Of a stretch of DNA of 64,000 bases, positions 35,108 through 44,700 are shown piece after piece (within the stretch, counting starts at the first letter, position 1; every line of letters starts with the position of its first letter). The DNA comes from Draconibacterium orientale (GTDB lineage Bacteria > Bacteroidota > Bacteroidia > Bacteroidales > Prolixibacteraceae). Below the pieces are notes generated by a model that saw only the letters and a list, made by a program, of their open reading frames with translations, searched no databases and was not told where the DNA came from. The stretch is taken from positions 1,364,001-1,428,000 of the forward strand of contig NZ_CP007451.1 in assembly GCF_000626635.1 (NCBI RefSeq), written 5' to 3'. Both the position numbers and the translations under genes were made by a program.

Positions 35108-35133
35108 CTTTGTCCCATAGGAAACTGTATCTA

Positions 35134-35343
35134 AACTCTATTTCTGACATTCCCTGGTGCGGACAGCTTGTCATAAATTCATTTTTAACTTTCCGCGCCT
35201 GCGGAAACTTTGTTTTGAATTCATTTCCAACTTTCCGGGCTTCCGGAAACTTTGTTTTGAATTCATTTCTAACTTTCCGCGCTTGCGGAAAGCCTGTTTG
35301 CAGTTGAGTTTGGCCTTTCCGCATACGCGGAACATCGTATAGT
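35134..35343. repeat. Five 42-bp tandem units, each with a short hairpin
   Basis: Units begin at 35134 (degenerate), 35176, 35218, 35260 and 35302 (degenerate). Units 2 and 4 carry TTTCCGC-N4-GCGGAAA, unit 3 carries TTTCCGG-N4-CCGGAAA: both stem positions changed together so pairing is kept. Unit 5 keeps TTTCCGC-N4-GCGGAA. The array starts 26 bases after the uraA terminator and ends about 90 bases before the convergent gene. Rest of the interval 35035-35434 shows nothing else. Confidence 0.9.
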
Positions 35344-35434
35344 TTTTTTTACTTCATCTTCCAGGCAAGCAGCGCTTCTCCCTGCCGGATATAAAGCACA
35401 CCATTAGCACGAAACTTAATTTCTCAGCATGCCA

Positions 35435-36208
35435 TTAATTCGCCTCCTGCTTTTCGGGCAGATAACGCCAAAAGCGTCGTGGCATATGCTGGCGTTGCAG
35501 TTTCAGGTTTTTGCGTTCTTCAATAGTGATGTGTTTAAAGTACGATCGCCACAGCTTTTGATAAAAATCTTCGCCCTCGTGCAGCAGCTCCTCTTTCACC
35601 TGGCCGTTGTAGGCATTAAACTGTTTTTTCGTTAGAACCACCTCTTCTACCTTGTCGTTACCATACAAAATTCCGTAGTTGCGCCGCAAATCGTAGATCA
35701 GCCAGCGTTGGTCGGTAAAACGTTTTTGGTAATGATTAATAATGAGCGGAATGACATCGTATTTGGGTTCGATACCACAAAAATACATCCGGTCTTTGGT
35801 ACGCTGAAACCGCACAAACTGCATCATGCGCATGGCTTCCTTTTTCACCTTTTGAGATGCTTGTGTGAGGTGCAACACATCGGGGTCGCCATAATCGGTT
35901 TCCAGATTCAGGTGCCCGCTGAACATGCGGCGTAAGAAACGGTAGATCTTCATTTCAATCCCCAACTCTTCCGACAAGTACGCATAAAAAAGCAGCTGCT
36001 TGTTTTTTCCAGACAGGTGTTTCTGAATGCCTTTCCAAACCCGCTCAGCCTTCTGGGGATTGGTTGCAATATCAATGCTTTCAACAAAAAGGTAACGCTG
36101 CTCGCCATAACGCGAACAAATATCAACCGGAAAATCCTTTCGGCTGTAACAATCGAAAACGCAGGTTAAAAACCCCTCAAAAGTACTATCATAGGTGTAT
36201 ATTTTCAT
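35435..36208 (-). CDS. DUF4130 / TIGR03915 family DNA repair-associated protein
   Basis: A 257-aa protein of the TIGR03915 family (MKIYTYDSTFEGFLTCVFDC at the start; MMQFVRFQRTKDRMYFCGIEP near 127-147; NYGILYGNDKVEEV near 195), which always neighbours the radical SAM gene TIGR03916 found here 57 bases upstream on the same strand. The pair is predicted to act in DNA repair or modification; the DUF4130 part is distantly like uracil-DNA glycosylase-linked proteins. The reaction is unknown. Confidence 0.9.
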   Translation of the reverse strand: MKIYTYDSTFEGFLTCVFDCYSRKDFPVDICSRYGEQRYLFVESIDIATNPQKAERVWKGIQKHLSGKNKQLLFYAYLSEELGIEMKIYRFLRRMFSGHLNLETDYGDPDVLHLTQASQKVKKEAMRMMQFVRFQRTKDRMYFCGIEPKYDVIPLIINHYQKRFTDQRWLIYDLRRNYGILYGNDKVEEVVLTKKQFNAYNGQVKEELLHEGEDFYQKLWRSYFKHITIEERKNLKLQRQHMPRRFWRYLPEKQEAN

Positions 36209-36265
36209 AACCGGATGCTGGATTTTTGGATACTCGATTCTGGATGCTGCGACTGAAAACTGTGA

Positions 36266-37555
36266 CTAATGTAACGTTGGCAACACCGGTTTAAAATCGG
36301 CAAACAGCTTCAACTGGGTATCGAGCGATTTTTTATATTTCGAGTTCATTTCACACAATAATTTATGCTTTAATCGTTGCGGCTCCCAGTCTGCTTTATG
36401 GGCAGGCAGCTCGTTGCAGGTAATAAAATATTTAGCACGCTTCATTACTATCCCCAATTTTTTCAGGTGAAGCGAATTTAACCGGCGGTGTTTACGTGCC
36501 AGAATAATCTTTTGTGCCGACTGCACCCCAACTCCGGGAACGCGAAGAATCATTTCGTAATCGGCACGGTTAATATCCACCGGAAACAGGTGCATATTTC
36601 GCAGGGCAAACCCGAGCTTCGGATCGACATCCAAATCAAGAAAAGGCTGATCTTCGCTCAAAATCTCTTCGGCTTTAAAATGATAAAAACGCATTAACCA
36701 ATCGCTTTGATACAGCCGATTTTCGCGCACCAGCGGCGGCCGGTTAATCGCAGGCAAACGCTCATCATAACTATTCACCGGCAAGTAACCCGAAAAATAT
36801 ACACGTTTCAGGTTTTGCTTTTTGTATAAGCCCGACGACAGCAAAATAATCTGCCGGTCGGTTTCGGGTGTGGCTCCAACAATTAATTGTGTACTTTGCC
36901 CGGCCGGAGCAAAACGAGGTGCCTTTCGGTACTTTTTTCGTTCTTCCTTAGCCACAAGAATTGAGTCGCGAATTTGCCCCATGGGGGTAATAATATCGGG
37001 GTAGTTCTTTTCCGGTGCCAGTTTTTTTAGGTTCGGCTCTGTCGGGATTTCCATGTTCACACTCAGTCGGTCGGCCCAAATGCCGGCTTCTTGTATCAAT
37101 TCGCTACTTGCTCCCGGAATGGCTTTCAAATGAATGTAGCCGTTAAAGTTCTCTTCATTGCGCAATTTTTTTGCCACCAACACCATTCGCTCCATAGTGT
37201 AATCAGCACTTTTTATAACCCCCGAGCTCAGAAACAAACCTTCGATATAATTCCGGCGATAGAAACCAATGGTAAGATCCACAATTTCCTGTGCCGTAAA
37301 AGTAGCCCGCTGCCGGTCGTTCGTGCGGCGGTTAATACAATAGGCACAATCGTAAATACAATTGTTGGTCATCAGTATTTTAAACAGGCTCACACAGCGG
37401 CCGTCTTCGGTAAAACTGTGGCAAATACCACAGCCCAGACTGTTGCCAATTCCTTTGCTTGTGTTGCCCCGGCTACTTCCACTCGAAGCACACGACACAT
37501 CGTATTTTGCAGCGTCGGATAATATTTTCAGTTTTTCATGTACCGATTCATTCAT
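36266..37555 (-). CDS. Putative DNA modification/repair radical SAM protein (TIGR03916)
   Basis: A 429-aa radical SAM protein. The cluster cysteines are C66, C70 and C73 in TNNCIYDCAYCINRR; an extra cysteine group (GCGICHSFTEDGRC, about 41-54) lies before it. The C-terminal part has a helix-hairpin-helix (ILRVPGVGVQSAQKIILARK), the DNA-contact motif of glycosylases, so the enzyme probably meets DNA. It is upstream of the DUF4130 partner. A terminator-like hairpin lies in its leader (37588-37617). Confidence 0.9.
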   Translation of the reverse strand: MNESVHEKLKILSDAAKYDVSCASSGSSRGNTSKGIGNSLGCGICHSFTEDGRCVSLFKILMTNNCIYDCAYCINRRTNDRQRATFTAQEIVDLTIGFYRRNYIEGLFLSSGVIKSADYTMERMVLVAKKLRNEENFNGYIHLKAIPGASSELIQEAGIWADRLSVNMEIPTEPNLKKLAPEKNYPDIITPMGQIRDSILVAKEERKKYRKAPRFAPAGQSTQLIVGATPETDRQIILLSSGLYKKQNLKRVYFSGYLPVNSYDERLPAINRPPLVRENRLYQSDWLMRFYHFKAEEILSEDQPFLDLDVDPKLGFALRNMHLFPVDINRADYEMILRVPGVGVQSAQKIILARKHRRLNSLHLKKLGIVMKRAKYFITCNELPAHKADWEPQRLKHKLLCEMNSKYKKSLDTQLKLFADFKPVLPTLH

Positions 37556-37587
37556 GCTCGCTCATCTCATATTTCAGTTTTTAGTCA

Positions 37588-37617
37588 AAAAAATCCCCGG
37601 CGTTTCTGCCAGGGATT
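37588..37617 (-). terminator. Terminator-like hairpin in the leader of the radical SAM gene
   Basis: AATCCCTGGC pairs with GCCGGGGATT on the minus strand (one mismatch), followed by a run of T7, about 33 bases before the ATG. No minus-strand gene lies upstream that it could end, so it may be an attenuator. Confidence 0.5.
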
Positions 37618-37765
37618 GGGAACCTCAGTTCTTTTTTCGGGTTTCAACATCTAGGAACATTAAGGAAATATGTTGATCTGTAACAAATACACTTTTTGAT
37701 AATTATCTTATCATTTTAGACGATAATAAATTAATCATTTCTTTTTAAACTGCAAGAATATTTTT

Positions 37766-37773
37766 TACTTTTG
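37766..37773 (+). promoter_or_regulatory. Promoter -7 element (TACTTTTG) for the XRE-S24 gene
   Basis: An exact TAnnTTTG match 19 bases before the ATG at 37793. Confidence 0.6.
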
Positions 37774-37792
37774 AAGAAATAATTTTTCACAC

Positions 37793-38593
37793 ATGAATTA
37801 CTTTGGCAAGAATATCAAGCTGTTACGAAAACGAAAAAAACGCACTCAAAACGAGGTGGCTGTAGCGCTGGAGTTAAAGCGAACGTCGGTAAATGCACTC
37901 GAAAACGAGATTAGCCAACCCACGGTTTCGCACCTACAGGCTTTTTCGAAATATTTTGGCATTGCCATCGATACACTGATTAATGTGGATATGCAACAAT
38001 TATCAGAGAGTCAGTTTGCCGATCTGCAAAATGGTTTTGATGTGTTTATACGCGGCTCGAAATTGCGGGTAATTGCCACAACGGTAGATTCGGAGAACAA
38101 CGACAATATTGAGTTTGTAAACGAAAAAGCCCAGGCCGGATATGTGAATTGTTTTGCCGATCCGGAATACATTGGCAAGCTTCCGGTTTTTCAGTTACCC
38201 TTTTTATCGAAAGAAAAAAAGTACAGGGCTTTTACCATCGAAGGCGACTCCATGTTGCCCATCCCCGCCGGATCGATCGTAATTGGCGAATTCATTCAGG
38301 ATTTCTTCAATATAAAAAGCAACAATGCCTATATTATTGTTACACGCGACGAAGGAATTGTTTTTAAAGTGGCTCATAATAATATTGAAACCGAACACTC
38401 GCTGCACCTGGTTTCGCTGAACAAAGCATTTGAACCTTACAACCTGCCGATTGCTGAAGTTACCGAAGTATGGAAATTTGTGTGCTACCTGAACACCACT
38501 ATCCCCGAGCCGGAGCCGGACATTAGTGTACTGATGAAGCAAATGAACGACATGCAACAAGCCATTAAAAAGCTCGGATCGAAAATTGAATAA
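37793..38593 (+). CDS. XRE-family regulator with LexA-like S24 peptidase domain
   Basis: A 266-aa repressor. N-terminal XRE helix-turn-helix (about 6-60; RKRTQNEVAVALELKRTSVNALENEIS), then an S24 domain with S153 (IEGDSMLPIPAGS) and K192 (GIVFKVAHNN) as the Ser-Lys dyad, and an Ala-Gly bond at 115-116 in EKAQAGYVN where LexA/CI proteins cut themselves. It ends in a coiled helix (VLMKQMNDMQQAIKKLGS). A self-cleaving stress or SOS-type regulator is likely; the targets are unknown and it is not next to phage genes. Confidence 0.88.
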   Translation: MNYFGKNIKLLRKRKKRTQNEVAVALELKRTSVNALENEISQPTVSHLQAFSKYFGIAIDTLINVDMQQLSESQFADLQNGFDVFIRGSKLRVIATTVDSENNDNIEFVNEKAQAGYVNCFADPEYIGKLPVFQLPFLSKEKKYRAFTIEGDSMLPIPAGSIVIGEFIQDFFNIKSNNAYIIVTRDEGIVFKVAHNNIETEHSLHLVSLNKAFEPYNLPIAEVTEVWKFVCYLNTTIPEPEPDISVLMKQMNDMQQAIKKLGSKIE

Positions 38594-38653
38594 GGCTAAA
38601 GAAACTACTCTCGTTCTCCTTTCGTAAGGTTAAAAAAGGTTTGATAACGAGAT

Positions 38654-39661
38654 ATGCACGAAGCTTTATTCTATAGTAAAACAACGAACGGACAAGTTGA
38701 GTGCGAACTTTGCCCGTGGAACTGTATTTTATCCGACAGCCAAACCGGAATTTGCAAGGTACGCACCAACCACGGTGGTGTATTAATTACCGAGGTGTAT
38801 AATAAAGTGGCCGCACTCGGCTCCGATCCCATCGAAAAAAAACCACTTTACCATTTCTACCCCGGGAAAAACATTCTTTCGGTTGGCGAAGTGGGTTGTA
38901 ACCTGCAGTGTAGCTTTTGCCAGAACCACAGGATTTCGCAATGCAAAGCTTCTGAGTTCTCCGGCTTTCATAACATCAGCAGTAAAAAAATTGTAAAAGA
39001 GGCGCTGAAAACCTGGAACAACATCGGCATTGCTTACACCTACAACGAACCTTTTACTTTTTACGAATTTTTATTGGAGACTGCACAACTGACTCATTCA
39101 AAAGGATTAAAAAATGTAGTAGTCTCCAACGGTTATATCAACGAAAAACCCTTACAAAAACTGTTACCATTTATTGATGCTTTTAACATCGATCTGAAAG
39201 CTTTCTCTAACGACTTTTATAAAAAATACACCAAAGGAAAATTACAACCGGTTTTAAACACATTAAAACAAATTGCTGAAAGTCCGGCTCATCTTGAAAT
39301 TACAACGCTTGTTATTCCCGGCTTGAATGATGATATCACCGAATTTGAAAGCATGGTAAATTGGATCGCTACCGAATTGGGAGAATCCGTACCGCTGCAC
39401 CTTTCGCGCTACTACCCACAATACAAATTAAATGCACCGGCCACGTCAATAGAAACTTTAATTACGTTGTACGATGTGGCAAAAACACAACTTCAGCATG
39501 TTTACCTGGGGAATGTAAGCGACAAAGAACGTTCAACCACTTACTGTGCCAACTGCAATGCGCCGCTTATCTCGCGAAACCACTACGATACAGAGATTAT
39601 AACACTTGACGCAGACGGGAAATGTAAAAAATGCGGTGCGCCTGCTGCAGTAATTATTTAG
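38654..39661 (+). CDS. amrS: AmmeMemoRadiSam system radical SAM enzyme
   Basis: A 335-aa radical SAM protein with the cluster motif C82-N-L-Q-C86-S-F-C89 in GEVGCNLQCSFCQNHRIS and an N-terminal cysteine set (CELCPWNC) close to family norms. C-terminal cysteines (YCANCNAP and CKKCGAP) form a likely zinc or second cluster site. The family goes with AMMECR1 and Memo proteins in a system of unknown substrate; neither partner is adjacent here. It ends in an 8-base overlap with the convergent Ppx/GppA gene. Confidence 0.9.
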   Translation: MHEALFYSKTTNGQVECELCPWNCILSDSQTGICKVRTNHGGVLITEVYNKVAALGSDPIEKKPLYHFYPGKNILSVGEVGCNLQCSFCQNHRISQCKASEFSGFHNISSKKIVKEALKTWNNIGIAYTYNEPFTFYEFLLETAQLTHSKGLKNVVVSNGYINEKPLQKLLPFIDAFNIDLKAFSNDFYKKYTKGKLQPVLNTLKQIAESPAHLEITTLVIPGLNDDITEFESMVNWIATELGESVPLHLSRYYPQYKLNAPATSIETLITLYDVAKTQLQHVYLGNVSDKERSTTYCANCNAPLISRNHYDTEIITLDADGKCKKCGAPAAVII

Positions 39662-40568
39662 CAATTAGTTCGTAAAGCACTCCCTCGCGCAAAGCAAAAT
39701 CGGTTTGCACGATCTGTTTAATTCCAATCGCAGAAATCAGCGCTTCAATCAGGATTACTGCCGGCACAATTAAATCTACACGGACATAATCCATTCCTTT
39801 CATTTGCAAACGCTCGTCGCGGGTCGTTGGCAGCAGCTTTTCGTAAACCGCATAAAATTCCTCCAGCGTAACAACCTGTGTCACCCGTTGTTTCTCGCCT
39901 GGATTTACCTCATCAATCATATCGGCAATCGTATCAAAAGCTCCTGAACAGCCAATTAATGTTGCAACATTTTTTTCTTTACAATTCTGAATTGCCGTTT
40001 GATGTTCTTTAGCAAAGAACTGCTGAAGTTCGCGAATCTGCTCAACTGTTACCGGATCAGAAAGATCAAACGAATTAATGATGCGCGACATTCCGGTAGG
40101 TCGGCTTTCTTTCCAAAGAATCGTGTCGTTTTGCGTTAATATCAGCTCGTTACTTCCTCCGCCAATATCCAGAATTACAGCAGGAGACTCAATTTTTTCG
40201 AACGCCAGCAAAACACCTTTAAAAATGAGTTCAGCTTCGCGCTCGCCGGAAATAACTTCAACAGTACAATCGCAAATCTTTTCAATTGCTGCTACAAATC
40301 CGGCCTTATTATCGGCAGTGCGCACCGCCGATGTAGCCAAAACTTTTATTTCATCAACACCAAATGTGTCCATCACCTTTTTATGCGCAACAAATGCTGC
40401 CTTCGTCCGAAAAGTAGCCTCCTCACTTATCTGGTTATCCTTTATTTTTCCGTCGCCCAGTTTCACCATTTCCTTGCTTTGGTGCAGCAATTTGTAATCG
40501 GCACCATTCATTTCGGCAATAAGCAGGTTGCAGGTGTTTGTTCCTAAATCGATAACGGCAATGCGCAT
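39654..40568 (-). CDS. Ppx/GppA phosphatase family protein
   Basis: A 304-aa member of the exopolyphosphatase/guanosine pentaphosphatase family (actin-like ATPase fold). The two phosphate-binding loops are AVIDLGTNTCNLLIAEM (about 4-20) and ILDIGGGSNELIL (about 140-152), with catalytic Glu in SGEREAELIF near 120. It splits polyphosphate ends or pppGpp. It is the short form without a C-terminal HD domain, common in Bacteroidota. Confidence 0.92.
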   Translation of the reverse strand: MRIAVIDLGTNTCNLLIAEMNGADYKLLHQSKEMVKLGDGKIKDNQISEEATFRTKAAFVAHKKVMDTFGVDEIKVLATSAVRTADNKAGFVAAIEKICDCTVEVISGEREAELIFKGVLLAFEKIESPAVILDIGGGSNELILTQNDTILWKESRPTGMSRIINSFDLSDPVTVEQIRELQQFFAKEHQTAIQNCKEKNVATLIGCSGAFDTIADMIDEVNPGEKQRVTQVVTLEEFYAVYEKLLPTTRDERLQMKGMDYVRVDLIVPAVILIEALISAIGIKQIVQTDFALREGVLYELIAK

Positions 40569-40683
40569 AAAATAATTTTGAAATGTTGAATGGCGACAAA
40601 TTAAGACACCTTTGCTATAATATCCAAAGGTTTTCAGTTGAAAACATATTCCACAATTTTAAGTTTCTCGCAGATAACACAGA

Positions 40684-40733
40684 ATAACGCAGATTCAGAC
40701 CGCTTACAGCTTCTCTGTGAAAATCTGCGTTAT
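40684..40733. repeat. 12-bp inverted repeat within a dispersed CTGCG-rich intergenic element
   Basis: ATAACGCAGATT (40684-40695) and AATCTGCGTTAT (40722-40733) are exact reverse complements. The flanking TTTCTCGCAGAT (about 40661-40676) recurs in reverse orientation at about 48800-48823. Confidence 0.65.
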
Positions 40734-40786
40734 CAGCGAGCAAATAATTTTAGTAATTATGCCGATTGTGCTATTTTGCAACCTAA

Positions 40787-41710
40787 ATGCAACAGCAGTT
40801 AAAACAAAAAATACAATCGCTCGGATTTCTCAATCATGCCATTCTTCCCGTTTCGTTTTTGGAGGAAGAAGAACCGCGCCTGAAAACGTGGCTTGAAAAC
40901 AATATGCATGGTGAAATGGGCTATATGAACCGTAATATCGACAAGCGGTTAAATCCATCGCTGCTGGTTGAAAATGCCAAAACAATTATTGTTGTGCTGC
41001 TGAACTATTTTCCGGAATCGACACAGGAAGATCCAACAGCACCGGTACTTTCGAAATACGCTTATGGCACCGATTATCATTTTGTGATGAAAGACAAACT
41101 GAAGGATTTACTTCAGTTTATTCAGGAAGAAATAGCGCCTTGCTCGGGGCGGCCATTTGTTGATTCGGCACCGGTTTTGGAGCGTTCTTGGGCAAAAAAA
41201 GCAGGCCTTGGCTGGGTAGGAAAAAACAGCAACCTTATCTCGCCCGAACATGGCAGTTTCTTTTTTATCGGCGAACTGCTTATCGATATCGAACTGCCTT
41301 ATGATGATCCTAAACTGGTGCGCGACCACTGCGGGCGCTGCACAAAATGTATTGACGCCTGCCCCACAAAAGCCATTGTTGCCGAGCGCGTTGTTGATGC
41401 CCGAAGATGTATTTCGTACCAAACCATTGAAGTGCGCGGCGAAATGGATGCCGGTTTAAAAGGCCAATTTGAAAACCGGGTATTTGGCTGCGATATTTGC
41501 CAGGATGTGTGCCCGTGGAATTTAAAATCGGAACCACATAACGAAGCAGGCTTAAAACCTCATCCCAAACTTTTAACACTGCAGAAACAGGATTGGGAAA
41601 CTATGGAACGCCCGCTGTTTAACGAGCTTTTTAAAAACTCCGCCGTTAAACGTACCGGTTACAAGGGATTGTTGCGGAATCTGAAATTTTTGAAGGATCC
41701 TGGTTCCTAA
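40787..41710 (+). CDS. queG: Epoxyqueuosine reductase
   Basis: A 307-aa QueG that reduces epoxyqueuosine to queuosine in tRNA wobble position, using cobalamin and two [4Fe-4S] clusters. Cluster cysteines are visible: C182, C185, C188, C192 (CGRCTKCIDACPTKA) and C208, C235, C238, C242 (CDICQDVCPWN). The catalytic Asp lies in FVDSAPVLERSWAK (D126). Length is at the short end for the family, without a long C-terminal HEAT repeat. The ATG is close to a TATTTTG promoter-like stretch at 40772-40778. Confidence 0.95.
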   Translation: MQQQLKQKIQSLGFLNHAILPVSFLEEEEPRLKTWLENNMHGEMGYMNRNIDKRLNPSLLVENAKTIIVVLLNYFPESTQEDPTAPVLSKYAYGTDYHFVMKDKLKDLLQFIQEEIAPCSGRPFVDSAPVLERSWAKKAGLGWVGKNSNLISPEHGSFFFIGELLIDIELPYDDPKLVRDHCGRCTKCIDACPTKAIVAERVVDARRCISYQTIEVRGEMDAGLKGQFENRVFGCDICQDVCPWNLKSEPHNEAGLKPHPKLLTLQKQDWETMERPLFNELFKNSAVKRTGYKGLLRNLKFLKDPGS

Positions 41711-41725
41711 ACATCTGGGCAAATA

Positions 41726-41758
41726 AGTGATAGCCTCGCTTAGAGTGAGACTATCACT
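41726..41758. terminator. Hairpin between queG and the convergent beta-galactosidase gene
   Basis: AGTGATAG (41726-41733) pairs with CTATCACT (41751-41758), with further wobble pairs inside. It lies 16 bases after queG and 9 bases after the convergent stop, so it may serve both; no strong U-run. Confidence 0.55.
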
Positions 41759-41767
41759 AGCTACATA

Positions 41768-44700
41768 TTAATACGGTTTAATCGTTATCGTATACTTTTT
41801 CACATCGGGGCGCACCCGGTATTTTTGCAACTGGCGGATAGCGGTTCCCCCAACTCCCGAAACTTCGTAATCCACATTTAAAATGGTATTCGGCGCCTCC
41901 TCCAACTGGTAGGTGTACATTGCACGCGACAAATTATCGGTGGTGTATTTATGCAGGCTAAAATTCAACCATTCATTTCCTTCAATAAGCAACCCATGAT
42001 CGTCATTGTTATGCACTTTTAGCCAGCGCACATCGCTGCGGTTACCGTACTCCTGCGGAATAATATAAGGCACATACATCGAATCGGCCGTTGAGTGATA
42101 AAATCCCATTTTTGCTCCTGTTTTGCGGTCGGGGTAGTTTTCAAATGGTCCACGCCCATACCATTCCACCTGGTTAAAACTTTTTGGCAACTGAAACTGC
42201 AGGCCAATCTTTTGCAACATTTCGGGCATTGGTCCATGCGGAATTACTTCCTGCTCTAACCGTATGCTTCCGTCGGCAGAAAATGTCCAGATTTGTTTTT
42301 GCTCGAAAGCCGAATAAAAAAACCACTGGTCTTTTCGTCTGGCCGGATCGAGACTTGAATTGGCAAACACATCCATTTTCAAAGTCACCTCGTTATGCTT
42401 CAACTGAAACAGCTCGTATTCCTCCAATTCTGAAATCAGGTCGCGCATTCCGAGTGTTCGCAACTGGTTATCGATACTACGCCCCAGTCCCGGTGTAATA
42501 TTGCCGGTGCCAAACATGTAACTTCCCCACGGATCGATATCGTTGGCAATTGGTGCGCGCCAAACCATAAATTCCGGTCCGCCTTCCAGGTACTCAGCTC
42601 CCTTGTATTTTAACGACACAAAACTTCCTGTTTTTTTATCGATCGTATAATTAAAATCATTCCCGCTTATCCGTATGTAGTTTTCATCGTCTGTAGCAGT
42701 AACTTTTTCGTTGTTTCCCTCCTCATCAACAAAATAAAAATCGGTTGGTACGGGAAACTGTTCCCAGGCAATTTCGTGGCCTTTCGGTGCCCAGCTCAAA
42801 TCGTCTTTTAGCACAAAGGAAATTTCCAGCAGACATTCTGTGGTCGATTCAATTCGCGGCCTACGGTAATCAATAGTTATTTCACCAGTTTCGCCTGCCG
42901 GAATATCGCAATTGAAAAATCCGCGCTGAGTGGTCTCACCATCCACCTTAATCTGCCAGAATCCTTCCAGCTCATTTAAATTTTTGAAATGATGACGGTT
43001 GGTCACTTTCAAAACTCCGTTTTCAATGTCAACAGCTTCAATTTTTATCGGTTGCCCCGATCGTTTTATCTGGTTTATTTCAGGCTGAACCGTTCTGTCG
43101 GGCCAGATAATTCCATACGTTCTTCCGCCTAAACCAACCGCATAAAAGTCACCAGCTTTTTCGTCTTCCTCAAAGTTCAAATGCAGCACTAAGCCCGCTT
43201 TTTCCTTCTGAATATTATTGATATTCACAGCCCGGTTAAACACCCGCACATCGTCGATCACCATTTTTGACAGGCGCCCCGAATGCTCGCCCTGATCCTG
43301 CGTTTCGGCCTCGCGGCCAATACAAAACGGGAACGGTGTAGAGTTAATATTCCCGGAAAACGAAGTTGTGCCTACCCGTTTATTATCGATGTAAAGCTGC
43401 AGCTGTCTTCCGTTGTAAATGCCGGTGATACGGTGCCAGTTTTCATAAAAATCTTCGCCGACTTTTGTTTTGGCCGAAATACGTTCGTTTCCAAACACAT
43501 AAAATTCCAACGTTTCGTCATCCACCATTTGAATGCCGTAGCCGTGCGCTCCTTTCGCGACAAAAACATTGGGCTGTGGAATTTCGGATGGTTTCACCCA
43601 AAAATCAATGGTCAGCTGATTTCCGGTAATATCCAGGCTTGGATCGCGGTAGAACTCCACCCAATCGTCGTGCCCCGAGAATTCCAGTCCCCAGCCATAA
43701 GCGCCCTGCTGAAACATGGGGCGCCCCATAATTTGTCCGTCGTTTTTTTGTGGCGACAGATCAGGCAAAATCCAGCGTGGCGTTTTTATTCCCGGGCTGA
43801 TCCAGTCCCAAATAGCGCCGCCTGTTAATCGCGGGTATTTCCAAATGTATTCCCAATATTCGTCCATGCCGCCAAGTCCATTTCCGGTTGCGGCCAGATA
43901 CTCGTCCATAAACGAGGCACGTTTGTCGTTGGCAGGCAACACTTTGTCCTGCGCCAGGTTTTTATAATCAACCGGCACCCAGTAGCGCGGCCCCACCAAA
44001 TCCTCGAAAGGAATGTAAAACGCATTTCCGCCATACATCCATGCCGGGCGACTGGGATCAATCGCCTTACCGGTTTTTATCACTTCGTTGATATTTTGTC
44101 CGCTGCCCGATTCGTTTCCGGCGCTCCAAACAATTACTGCCGGATGATTCCGGTCGCGATACACCAGTTTGCGCGAACGGTCGCGGTACATTTCTGTCCA
44201 CTCCGCCTTTTCCGACAATCCCATATTGTTATGCGCCTCATCGCCTACTTCATCAAAAATGTACATCCCCAGCTCATCGGCCAAAGCAATATATTCAGGC
44301 GTTGGCGGATAATGACAGGTTCGCACACAGTTAATGTTGTGCTGTTTCATCAGCAACAAATCCTGCTTCAACGTTTCCAGCGGCACCGCCTGCCCGTGTT
44401 CGGGATGATGCATGTGGCTGTTTACGCCATTCAGTTTTACCGGAACACCGTTTACTGTCAAAATTTTATCCTTGTATCCCACCTCGCGGAAACCGATTTT
44501 TTGAGTGAATGCTTCGGTTACTTTTCCGTCGGCGTTTTTTAGCTGCACCAGCATTACAAAAAGATTCGGGAACTCGGCCGACCACTGCGGCGGATCAACA
44601 ACCAAAGTTGACAACTGCACCTTAACATTTCCCAGCGAATCCACTTCAAAATCTTCGCAAAGCGCTCCGTCTTTTAAAATTGACCGGCCTTCCGGATCAT

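Noticed and set aside
35049-35324. An open frame on the minus strand of 91 codons with 14-residue repeats, and a similar one on the plus strand
   Set aside because: The repeats come from the 42-bp array, whose period is a multiple of three; the paired stem changes point to a non-coding role and no promoter or conserved domain is present.
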